Below the pieces are notes generated by a model. The model did no database searches, had not been told where the DNA came from, and worked only from the letters and a program-made list of their open reading frames with translations. DNA of 9,214 nt. It comes from an uncultured Bacteroidia bacterium (GTDB lineage Bacteria > Bacteroidota > Bacteroidia > Bacteroidales > UBA932). A program made the position numbers and the translations under genes. The stretch spans positions 1 to 9,214 of the forward strand of contig CADBUS010000153.1 in NCBI GenBank assembly GCA_902797895.1, written 5' to 3'. Below, in pieces: positions 1-7,800 of this stretch. Position 1 is the first letter of the stretch, and each line of letters starts with the position of its first letter.

Positions 1-572
1 TCATACTCAGGGCAGTATGGTATATTTGGCATTAGGCGGTTGCGGCTGAAAACAGGGAATCGCACATCGTAACAAATCTGCAAAAGAAATTTCACCCCTT
101 TCCATTCCGCTATAACTCGCTCTTTACCCGGAGAGTATCTTTTATGCTCTCCTCCGTATGTAAAGAGGTGGTGCTTATCATATTGCAGATAGTTGTGGGG
201 AGTAACAAAATAGAGGCGGTTGTAAAACTTGGGCTCAGATACGCCATCTGTATAGCCCTCCTGTACGGCAACACTACCCGTTATAGCGCAATCATACTTA
301 CTCGCCATATCCTCCATCCATCTAAGAGTAAAGCACTTGCCATCTTCTCCAATAGGCTCTGCTATTCCATCGGGAGAGGTGGCAAAGCCGGTAGAAAACA
401 TCTCCGGCAACACAAAAAGCTCTGTACCGCAACCATTGCACTTGCCCTTTCCGCTCTTTCCGCTCTCTTCCGCCCGGCAGGAGCAATGCTGCGCAATAAT
501 CTTCTCATTCGCTTGGGCATTCTCCTTTGGAGAGGCCCAAACAATATCTCTTTGAAGCAATGTAACTTTCAT
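1..572 (-). CDS. Nitrilase/omega-amidase-like carbon-nitrogen hydrolase, C-terminus cut by window edge
   Basis: Open frame from ATG at 572 to the left edge without a stop, giving 190 residues; the C-terminal third lies outside. The nitrilase Glu-Lys-Cys triad is visible: E57 in LPEMFSTGF, K133 in YDKHHLF, and C167 in QICYDVRFP. The segment FTYGGEHKRYSPG between Lys and Cys is typical of the omega-amidase (YafV/Nit2-like) branch, which hydrolyses alpha-ketoglutaramate or alpha-ketosuccinamate to the 2-oxoacid and ammonia in the cytoplasm. Substrate is inferred from this resemblance, not shown. Odd point: residues about 29-50 form a Cys-rich insertion (CSC, then CNGC) just before the strand that carries E57, which places E57 later than usual. 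The gene starts 31 bp after the AraC-type gene on the same strand, so co-transcription is likely. Family confident, exact substrate moderate. Confidence 0.9.
   Translation of the reverse strand, partial: MKVTLLQRDIVWASPKENAQANEKIIAQHCSCRAEESGKSGKGKCNGCGTELFVLPEMFSTGFATSPDGIAEPIGEDGKCFTLRWMEDMASKYDCAITGSVAVQEGYTDGVSEPKFYNRLYFVTPHNYLQYDKHHLFTYGGEHKRYSPGKERVIAEWKGVKFLLQICYDVRFPVFSRNRLMPNIPYCPEY
447..473 (-). repeat. In-frame 9-bp tandem repeat inside the hydrolase gene
   Basis: On the plus strand CTTTCCGCT occurs twice in tandem (447-455 and 456-464), followed by a degenerate third unit (465-473). Being 9 bp long, the unit keeps frame and encodes the Ser-Gly-Lys repeats at about residues 37-44 of the hydrolase, within the Cys-rich insertion. 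It looks like a slippage-expanded linker between the CxC and CxxC pairs. Confidence 0.7.
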
Positions 573-603
573 ATTTTGATGACTTTTCTAATCTATCTTT
601 TAC

Positions 604-1539
604 CTAATCGTTTAGGGAGGCAATGTACCTTTTTGGCGAGATGCCGGTGTGTTTTTTGAAAAATTTGCCAAAGGAGGATTGGTCTGCAAAGTGCAGGGCA
701 TCTGCAACTTGCTGAATTGTAATTCCCGGGCGGCGCAGCATAGACTTGGCTCTTATTATAAGGTTGTGGGCAATCCACTTTGAGGTGTTGTTGCGTGTCT
801 CTTGTTTGAGCACCAATGAGAGATACTGCACACTTATAAAGAGCCTGTCTGCATAGTAGGCGGGGTTGTGCTCAACATCTCCCACCTCATTTAGCATCTT
901 CATAAAGTTGTGCACTATATAGGTGTGCCGCCCCTCCTTTATCTTTATAGGCGATTGCGTGCAACTCTCTATCAGGTTGAAGAACTCGTACATTATAAGA
1001 ATAAAGGCAGATCTGAGAAAACGCTCCTTATACTTCTGCCGCTTGTCTTTTATGTAGTAGTAGAGGGTGTCAAAATTGCTCTTTATTATGCCAAACTGCT
1101 CATTGTTAAGTTCAAACAGAGGTGTTCCGGAGGTTGCTATCTGGGGGGAGGGAAGCGAACTTATATCTGCAATGGTCTTTTCCAAAAACTCTCTTTTGGC
1201 CATAAGTATGTAGTATCGTCCATCTGGAGTGATATGAGATTTGTTTACCGTATTGAATGGCGAGAATGCAAAAATGGAGCTCTTTTTTAGTGTGTAATCT
1301 ACGTAATCCACAGTAACTTTCAGGCTCCCCTCCAGTACGAATATAATGGTGAGCACATCTATTCTTATGAGTTCTCCCGCCTTGAATACTCTTTTGTCTA
1401 TATCGTAGGAGTTAAGTGGGGAGACCTTTATCATAGCAAGCTCGTTACTATAGCTATGCCCCCCAAAAAGCAGGGCCACCTCCTTTAGGTCTAACTCTAT
1501 TATGTTGGGGGTAAGCGGAGCCCCTTTTTTATTGGTCAT
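604..1539 (-). CDS. AraC-family transcriptional regulator
   Basis: A complete 311-residue protein with ATG at 1539 and TAG at 604-606, the usual length for AraC/XylS proteins with a sensing domain. The N-terminal part (about 40-150) is rich in beta strands and resembles the cupin-like ligand-binding/dimerisation domain, for example the IIFVLEGSLKVTVD strand pair. The C-terminal 90 residues hold the two helix-turn-helix units: the first at about 225-256 (YYADRLFISVQYLSLVLK), the second at about 274-305 (QQVADALHFADQSSFGKFFK, then HTGISPKRY), the family signature. It binds DNA in the cytoplasm as a ligand-responsive activator or repressor; the ligand cannot be read from sequence. It is divergent from the efflux operon across 140 bp and precedes the hydrolase by 31 bp, so either could be its target. 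A candidate promoter overlaps one of three repeats in the intergenic region, which would permit autoregulation. Confidence 0.93.
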   Translation of the reverse strand: MTNKKGAPLTPNIIELDLKEVALLFGGHSYSNELAMIKVSPLNSYDIDKRVFKAGELIRIDVLTIIFVLEGSLKVTVDYVDYTLKKSSIFAFSPFNTVNKSHITPDGRYYILMAKREFLEKTIADISSLPSPQIATSGTPLFELNNEQFGIIKSNFDTLYYYIKDKRQKYKERFLRSAFILIMYEFFNLIESCTQSPIKIKEGRHTYIVHNFMKMLNEVGDVEHNPAYYADRLFISVQYLSLVLKQETRNNTSKWIAHNLIIRAKSMLRRPGITIQQVADALHFADQSSFGKFFKKHTGISPKRYIASLND

Positions 1540-1550
1540 TCATAGAATTT

Positions 1551-1621
1551 TGGAACAAAAATATAAAAAATGAAACAAATTGCAATAGAAAAAGCTCTAC
1601 TTTGTATAGAAATGGAACAAA
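1551..1621. repeat. Three TGRAACAAA direct repeats in the divergent control region
   Basis: TGGAACAAA at 1551-1559, TGAAACAAA at 1571-1579 and TGGAACAAA at 1613-1621 share orientation. The outer two extend to an identical 11-mer (TGGAACAAAAA). Start-to-start distances are 20 and 42 bp, close to two and four helical turns, so all three lie on about the same DNA face. AraC-family proteins commonly bind direct repeats about two turns apart, so these are candidate operators for the divergent regulator. A/T-richness of the region makes chance matches more likely. Confidence 0.45.
1556..1586 (-). promoter_or_regulatory. Candidate Bacteroidota-type promoter for the AraC-family gene
   Basis: Reading the minus strand, TATTTTTG at 1563-1556 matches the Bacteroidota -7 consensus TAnnTTTG. 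An ATTG at 1586-1583 serves as -33 box, with a 19-bp spacer that fits the known 19-21 bp range. Transcription would begin near 1550, giving a leader of only about 10 nt before the ATG at 1539. The -7 box overlaps a TGRAACAAA repeat. The motif match is direct; promoter function is inferred. Confidence 0.5.
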
Positions 1622-1627
1622 AAATTC

Positions 1628-1646
1628 CTTTTAATATCTATAAAAG
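1628..1646. promoter_or_regulatory. Inverted repeat upstream of the TetR-type gene, possible operator
   Basis: CTTTTA (1628-1633) and TAAAAG (1641-1646) form perfect 6-bp arms around a 7-bp spacer, 33 bp before the regulator's ATG. Two smaller inverted repeats flank it: GGAA-N7-TTCC at 1614-1628 and TTTC-CT-GAAA at 1647-1656. TetR proteins bind inverted repeats near their own promoters, so this cluster is the natural place for an operator. The arms are A/T-rich and the assignment is tentative. A weak -7-like CACCTTTG lies at 1663-1670 with no convincing -33 box. Confidence 0.3.
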
Positions 1647-1679
1647 TTTCCTGAAATAGTCTCACCTTTGTGGCCGGTT

Positions 1680-2273
1680 ATGATAAGTAAGGAAACTATA
1701 ATGGAGTCTGCTTTTGCCATCTTTGCCCGCAACGGGATAAAGGGGGTGAGTATGGATGATATTGCCAGGGAGTTGAAGATTTCCAAAAAAACTCTTTATG
1801 GCTATTTTTCCGGCAAGCGGCAGCTCTCTTATCAGACCTTTGAGTATAAGTATTCTGCTCTTTTGGATAGGATTGAGAAGATTGTAACGTGTGTGCCTAA
1901 TCCTTTGATAGCCTTTGTCTTTTCTGTTGTGGAGAATATTCGCTTTTCTTGCGCAATAGAGGCGGAGAGTTTGAAGGAGATTAGAGAAAATGAGTATCTG
2001 CGCCCATTCTTCTATTCTGCTAAACCAAAGGTGGATAGTTTGAGTAAGGAGCTTATGGATAAGGTAGTGGAGATGGGCTACATACAGAATTCCAAAAGCA
2101 ACGAAATTGTAATAGCTCTGCTTAAGGAGCAACTTAAAGATGTACACTCTTTCAGAGAGGCAGAGGTTTTTCCAACTGCCCTTTGCTTGGATACTGTAAT
2201 AACTCTTTTGATGGGTGTTTGCACCCCTGTCGGCAGGGAGGTTCTTGAAGAGCTTAAAACAAACTATACATAA
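1680..2273 (+). CDS. TetR/AcrR-family transcriptional regulator of the efflux operon
   Basis: A 197-residue protein from ATG 1680 to TAA 2271-2273, normal length for TetR. An in-frame TTG at 1668 would add four residues, but the ATG fits the usual N-terminus. The DNA-binding domain is clear: helix 1 IMESAFAIFARNGIKGVSM (about 7-25), then the helix-turn-helix DDIARELKISKKTLYGYF (26-43), followed by GKRQL. The remaining 150 residues are helical and variable, as expected for the ligand-binding and dimerisation domain; the ligand is unknown. It is the first gene of the operon, with 53 bp to the outer-membrane factor, and in such layouts usually represses the operon until a pump substrate binds. 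No clear Shine-Dalgarno sequence is present, as is common in Bacteroidota. Confidence 0.93.
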   Translation: MISKETIMESAFAIFARNGIKGVSMDDIARELKISKKTLYGYFSGKRQLSYQTFEYKYSALLDRIEKIVTCVPNPLIAFVFSVVENIRFSCAIEAESLKEIRENEYLRPFFYSAKPKVDSLSKELMDKVVEMGYIQNSKSNEIVIALLKEQLKDVHSFREAEVFPTALCLDTVITLLMGVCTPVGREVLEELKTNYT

Positions 2274-2326
2274 GAGAGCTGGCGCAGATTTTGAAAATGA
2301 GATTGATTGTGTTTAATTTTTTTAAT

Positions 2327-3709
2327 ATGAAGAGAGTTTTAAGAAAGGTTTTAACAGTATGGGCACTTGGAGGGTTAATGCTGTTTTCAAACACTTTTTC
2401 AATGGCTCAGTCTGGTGATAATGAAGCCATTGCCATTACTCTAAAAGATGCGTTGGAGATTGCGCAGAGCAAATCTCTCACCGTAATGGTTGCAGACAAG
2501 GAGATTCAAAAGAGCGGTTATGCAAAAAAGGGAAGCTACGCGGCTCTTTTTCCCAAGATAGATTTCTCCGGAGCTTATCAGAGAACAATAAAGAGGCAGA
2601 CTATGGCAATGAGTATGGGAGGGACTACGCAGAAAATATCTGTTGGAACAGAGAATGTCTATAATGTAGGTCTCTCTGCCCAGATGCCTTTGGTGAATGT
2701 GGCGCTTTGGAAGAGCTTGGAGATATCTGCTCTTGGCGTAGATATGGCTGTTGAGCAGGCAAGGCAGAGCCGTCAAAACCTTATAAACCAAGTAGAACAG
2801 GCCTTCTACACCTGTCTTTTGGCAAAGGATTTGACAGAGGTTTATAAAGAGAACTACAACCACTCAAAGGAGCTTTATCTGCAGACCAAGGCAATGTATG
2901 AGAGTGGCCGTGCCGCAAAGTACGATATGATAAGGGCTGAGGTGAATATGCAGAACGCGGAGCCTAATATGTACAACTCCCAAAACTCTCTCATTTTGGC
3001 TCTGTGGCAGCTGAAGGCGCTTATGGGGATTGAGCTAAACACAGAGATTGAGTGTGTTGGGAGTCTTGATGACTACACTTCAAATATACAAGATTTGGTT
3101 ATAGCTTCAGACAGCATAGATCTTTCCAACAACTCATCCCTTAAACAGCTTGATATACAGGGAGATATTCTTGAAAAGACCTATAAAGCGCAGAGGGCGC
3201 AATACTATCCCTCTTTAGGGCTAAGTGCCTCGTATCAATATACCGCTATGGCAAACGATTTCAAGTTCGGCGATTACAGCTGGAATCCCTATTCGGTAGC
3301 TTCGTTGGGATTATCTATTCCGGTCTTTGCCGGTGGAGAACGCCGCAACACTCTAAGGCAGACCAAAGTGCAGCGCCAGCAGTTGGAGCTGCAGAGAGAG
3401 AACGCAAGGCGTGGTCTTGTGGTTGCTGCCAAGCAGAGCATAAGCTCAATGGAGACCGCTCTTAAGCAGTATTCGGCAGCCAAAGCTACTTTGGAAGGAG
3501 CCCAAACAGGTTTTGATATAGCAAAGAAACGCTATGAGGTAGGTAGCGGTACTGTGCTGGAAATGAACGATGCACAGCTTGCCCTGCTGCAAGCCAAACT
3601 TAATCTTAACCAATCTATCCACTCATTCTTGGTGGCGAAATCTGCACTTGAACTAACACTTGGCAAGAATGCTAATGAAGAGAGGGTTAATTCAAATTTT
3701 AACGAATAA
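2327..3709 (+). CDS. TolC-like outer-membrane efflux protein (OEP family)
   Basis: 460 residues from ATG 2327. In-frame TTG 2291 and ATG 2297 lie upstream, but 2327 yields a standard signal peptide: basic MKRVLRK, hydrophobic core, then a plausible cleavage after FSMA. The mature protein starts near QSGDNEAI and leads into ITLKDALEIAQSKS, the usual first helix of OEP proteins. Both internal repeats are visible: the first with YESGRAAKYDMIRAEVNMQ, the second with KKRYEVGSGTVLEMNDAQ followed by a long helix ending SALELTLG. Strand segments such as YYPSLGLSASYQYTA and SLGLSIPVFAGGERRN fit the outer-membrane barrel. Trimers form the exit duct that docks on the fusion protein and RND pump encoded next. 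The fusion-protein gene follows after 14 bp. Confidence 0.95.
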   Translation: MKRVLRKVLTVWALGGLMLFSNTFSMAQSGDNEAIAITLKDALEIAQSKSLTVMVADKEIQKSGYAKKGSYAALFPKIDFSGAYQRTIKRQTMAMSMGGTTQKISVGTENVYNVGLSAQMPLVNVALWKSLEISALGVDMAVEQARQSRQNLINQVEQAFYTCLLAKDLTEVYKENYNHSKELYLQTKAMYESGRAAKYDMIRAEVNMQNAEPNMYNSQNSLILALWQLKALMGIELNTEIECVGSLDDYTSNIQDLVIASDSIDLSNNSSLKQLDIQGDILEKTYKAQRAQYYPSLGLSASYQYTAMANDFKFGDYSWNPYSVASLGLSIPVFAGGERRNTLRQTKVQRQQLELQRENARRGLVVAAKQSISSMETALKQYSAAKATLEGAQTGFDIAKKRYEVGSGTVLEMNDAQLALLQAKLNLNQSIHSFLVAKSALELTLGKNANEERVNSNFNE

Positions 3710-3723
3710 AAAAGTAATAAGAT

Positions 3724-4797
3724 ATGAAACAGATTATCAAATCAGTTGGTACAGCAGCTCTCTGCCTATTGGGGGCGATACTGGTTGTTGGATGTGCCGG
3801 CAAAAAAGAGGAGCAAGGTGCTGCTAAAGAGACAGTAAGAGGTGTTACCATTATGGCGGCTTCCGCTAAGGATGTGGAGCAGGTTGAGATATTTACCGGC
3901 ACCGTAGAGGGGTTCAATACAAATAATATTTCTCCGCAAAGCCCTGGTAGAATAGAGAGAATTAATGTTGAGGTAGGAGACCGTGTTTATAAAGGGCAAC
4001 GCCTTGCCCAAATGGATGCTTCCAATCTTAATCAGGTGAGGCTTCAGATGGAGAATAACAAAATGGAGTTTGAAAGAACAAAGCAACTATTTGAAATAGG
4101 TGGAGCTTCGCAGAGTGAGTATGATGCAAGAAAGATGGCATACGAGGTCTCCCAAACTACTTATAATAACCTTGCTGTAAATACCTACCTCAACTCTCCT
4201 ATATCGGGTGTGGTTACAGCAAGAAACTATGATGCAGGAGATATGTTTTCCGGTGCAATGCCGCTGTTTACGGTTGAGCAGATAAGGCCTGTTAAGATAA
4301 AGGTGAATGCTCCGGAAGGGCTGTTTGGGCAGATTAAGAAGGGGCAGAGCGTGAATATAAAATTGGATGTCTATCCCGATGAAGTTTTCGAAGGTAAGGT
4401 GCATCTGGTTTATCCATCTATCTCTGCTGCTTCCAGAACTTTCCCTATCGAGATTACAATAGAGAACTCCAACGAGAGAGTACGCCCCGGTATGTTTGCA
4501 AGAGCTATATTTGTGTATGCAGTTGAGCATAATGTTGTTGTGCCGGATGTAGCGGTGGTTAAACAGATGGGAAGTGGAGACCACTATGTTTATACCGTTG
4601 TGGATAACAAAGTGGTATTTAATAAAGTTAAACTTGGACAACTTATTGGAACAGAATACGAGATTAAGAGCGGCCTGAAAGAGGGAGATATGATAATTGT
4701 TGAGGGGCAGGGCAGAGTTGTTAACGGCCAGCAAGTTAACGCAACCGTAGGTGAGCCGGCCTCTTTTGTTCCGGATAATCTTGTAGATAAAAACTAA
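3724..4797 (+). CDS. RND efflux membrane-fusion (periplasmic adaptor) lipoprotein, HlyD/AcrA-like
   Basis: 357 residues from ATG 3724. The N-terminus is a lipoprotein signal ending in the lipobox LVVGC, with lipidated C24 followed by AGKKEEQ. The order of domains fits the RND adaptor family: first half of the beta-barrel and lipoyl domain at about 58-90 (SPGRIERINVEVGD), a short helical hairpin at about 95-150, second lipoyl half (NSPISGVVTARNYDAGD), barrel (LFGQIKKGQSVNIKLDVYPDEVFEGKV cut across 190-225), and a membrane-proximal C-terminal domain ending near GQGRVVNGQQVNATV. It bridges the pump and the outer-membrane channel in the periplasm. The hairpin is short compared with AcrA. The pump gene begins 6 bp after the stop, indicating tight coupling. 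The K-E-E after the lipid cysteine resembles the lipoprotein export signal of some Bacteroidota, though it is offset. Confidence 0.95.
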   Translation: MKQIIKSVGTAALCLLGAILVVGCAGKKEEQGAAKETVRGVTIMAASAKDVEQVEIFTGTVEGFNTNNISPQSPGRIERINVEVGDRVYKGQRLAQMDASNLNQVRLQMENNKMEFERTKQLFEIGGASQSEYDARKMAYEVSQTTYNNLAVNTYLNSPISGVVTARNYDAGDMFSGAMPLFTVEQIRPVKIKVNAPEGLFGQIKKGQSVNIKLDVYPDEVFEGKVHLVYPSISAASRTFPIEITIENSNERVRPGMFARAIFVYAVEHNVVVPDVAVVKQMGSGDHYVYTVVDNKVVFNKVKLGQLIGTEYEIKSGLKEGDMIIVEGQGRVVNGQQVNATVGEPASFVPDNLVDKN

Positions 4798-4803
4798 CCG
4801 CAA

Positions 4804-7800
4804 ATGAGTCTATTTTCGTCAGCAGTAAAGAAACCTATTACCACAGCTCTTATGTTTGTGGCAATAGCAATCTTTGGAATATTCTCTTTTATCACACTCC
4901 CGATAGACCTATTCCCTCATATAGAGGGCAATACCATTATGGTAATGACCTCTTATGCAGGAGCGAGCGCCTCTGATATAGAGAATAATATATCCAAGCC
5001 TATTGAGAATACACTCAATAGCGTATCCTATCTTAAACACATCTCTTCTGCCTCAAGAGAGAATGTCTCTGTAGTCACTTTGGAATTTCAATACGGCAGA
5101 GATATTGATGTGGCGACTAATGATGTTAGAGATAAGTTGGAGATGATAAAAACGGCCCTGCCTGACGGGGCGGGCAATCCTGTGATTTTCAAGTTCAGTT
5201 CAGACGATATTCCTATCCTAATCCTCTCTGTAACAGCCAAGGAGAGTATGCCCGGCCTATACAAGATTATGGATGAGAAAATTGTGAATGAACTTGCCAG
5301 GGTTAACGGTGTGGGTTCTGTATCCGTATCTGGTATTCCAAAGAGGGAGATTATGGTTCTTTGCGATCCATACAAATTGGATGCATACAACCTCACAATT
5401 GAGTCTATCTCATCAACAATATCATCTGAGAACAGAAATATTCCTGCAGGTAGTATTGAGGTAGGTTCCAATACTTTCTCTATGAGAGTGCAAAAGGAGT
5501 TTACAGGCTCAAAAGAAATAGAGAACCTTGTAGTTGGCTCATACAATGGAGCTAACATCTACCTTAAAGATGTTGCGAGAGTTGTTGATGGCTTGCAGGA
5601 ACGCTCACAGGAGAGCTACACCAACGGAGAGATTGGCGGTATGATTATCGTACAGAAGCAGACAGGAGAGAACTCAGTTCGGATTGTTCGTAAGGTGAAC
5701 CAACTCCTTCCTTCTTTGGAGAAGCAACTTCCTTCTGACATTAAACTTGGAGTTATTGTAGATACTACAGAGAATATTACCAGAACAATAGGCTCTTTGG
5801 AGAAGACTATACTTATAACTCTGTTTATAGTTATGTTGGTGGTATTCTTCTTCTTAGGAAGATGGAGAGCAACCATCATTATTCTCATAACAATTCCTAT
5901 CTCTTTGCTGGCCTCATTGATTTACCTATATGCAACAGGGAATACGCTCAATATGATCTCAATGAGTTCACTCTCTATCGCGATAGGTATGGTTGTGGAT
6001 GCCGCAATTGTGGTACTTGAAAACATAACCTCCCACATAGACCGAGGTAGTAATCCAAAGCAGGCTGCCGTATATGCTACCAATGAGGTGGCGATGGCCG
6101 TAATAGCCTCATCATTAACTACTTTAGCAGTGTTCTTGCCAATGACACTTGTTGGTGGTTTGGCTGGAATTATGTTTCGTCAATTAGGTTGGATGGTGAG
6201 TATAGTTATTACCGTATCCACTCTTTGTGCACTTGCTCTTACTCCTATGATGTGCTCTACTATGCTCAGGGCGCAGAATAAAGATAAAGATACAAAGTGG
6301 CATAAGGCTATATTTACACCAATAAACAAATTCTTGGATGGTCTTAGCTCTTTCTATGCCAGATTGTTAGACAAATCTCTGCGCCACAAGAGAGTTGTTG
6401 TTCTGATAGCGGCATTAACTCTTATTGGCGTATTTGCTGTTTGTGGTCCTATGCTAAAAACCGAGTTTGTGCCAGAGCAGGATAATGGCCGAATCTCTGT
6501 AACTGTGCAACTTCCGGTGGGAACGCGTCAGGAGATTACCAGAGATCTTGCCTTAGAGCTTGATAAAAGATGGAGAGCAGAGTTCCCTGAGATTATAAGA
6601 TTGGGACTCTCAGAGGGTTCTGCAGATTCAGATAACTTGTTTGCATCTATGCGTTCCAACGGTAGTCATATTATTAGCATGAACATAAACCTCGGAAGTA
6701 TGGAGAATCGTAAGAGGAGCATTAAGGAAATCTCCAGTATTATGATGAGTGAACTTGCTGAATATAATCAAATTAAGAGGTTTAATGTTATTGCCGGAGG
6801 GCAGCAAGGAGGAATGGGAGGGCAGGCTACATGCCAGGTAGATTTATATGGATATGACTTTAATGCTACAGACGAGGCGGCTGCAAAAATTTCGGAAATG
6901 TTTAAGGAACTTGGGGTTAAGCAGACGGTTATAAGTAGAGACGATTATGTGCCGGAGTATCAGGTAGATTTAGATAGAGAAAAACTTGCTCTTTACGGGC
7001 TAAATACCGCAACAGTTGCCACATTCTTGAGGAACAGAATAAATGGCGCTATTGCATCTGAGTATCGTGAGAGTGGAGATGAGTATGATATACGCGTAAG
7101 GTATGCGCCTGAGTACAGACAAAGCCTAAAAGATGTGGAGAATATTACTGTATATAGCTCTACAGGTCAGGCTATTAAACTAAGGGAGCTTGGTACTATA
7201 GTTGAATCAATGACTCCTCCTACCATACAGCGTAAAGACCGCGAAAGATTTGTCTCTGTATCAGCTCCGCTTCCTGAAGGGATGGCCACCAGTGATATGA
7301 ACGAAGCTATAACCGCAAAGATAGAGGAGGCCGGGCTTCCTGCCGGAGTAAGTTGGAAGTTTGGTGGAACATACGATGATCAAGTTCAAACCTTCCAGAC
7401 TCTTGGTTTGCTGATGGTGCTGATTGTTATTCTGGTGTTTATAGTTATGGCCGCGCAGTTTGAGAGTCTTACTTATCCGTTTGTTATAATGTTTGCTGTA
7501 CCATTTGCCTTTGTGGGAGTGCTTATAGGTCTTACACTTACAGGAACTCCTATGAGTATAATGGCTATGGTGGGAGCCGTTATGACAGTCGGTATTGTGG
7601 TAAACAATGGTATTGTGCTTGTAGATTACGCCAACCTCAACAGAGAGAGGGGAATGGGCATTATCCGCGCAGTTGTGGATTCCGGCCGTTCTCGTTTGCG
7701 TCCGGTGCTTATGACCACTCTTACTACAGTACTCGGTATGCTCCCACTTGCTTTAGGAAGAGGTGAAGGCTCTGAGGTTTGGAGAGGTATGGGAATGACT

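Noticed and set aside
144..659. Plus-strand open frame of 171 codons near the left edge
   Set aside because: It lies opposite the hydrolase and the end of the AraC gene. The hydrolase frame carries a full catalytic triad, while this one shows no family motif and an odd composition.
910..1290. Plus-strand open frame of 126 codons opposite the AraC gene
   Set aside because: The AraC protein is complete and well supported in the other direction; no family resemblance was seen here.
1662..2147. Minus-strand open frame opposite the TetR gene
   Set aside because: The TetR helix-turn-helix on the plus strand explains the region. The antisense product is low-complexity and has no motif.
2274..2326. 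A separate promoter for the outer-membrane factor gene
   Set aside because: No TAnnTTTG box with a suitably spaced TTG is visible in the 53-bp gap; read-through from the TetR gene is the simpler reading.
4087..4803. Minus-strand open frame of 238 codons opposite the adaptor gene
   Set aside because: The product has no recognisable domain, and the plus strand encodes a clear lipoprotein adaptor with tight operon spacing. It is an antisense shadow.
5998..6003. The Asp-Ala pair in TM4 as proof of a heavy-metal (CusA-type) pump
   Set aside because: The rest of the protein (FESLTYPF, TM10, and no Met pairs apparent for Cu/Ag transport) reads as HAE-like; one motif is not enough to assign metal substrates.
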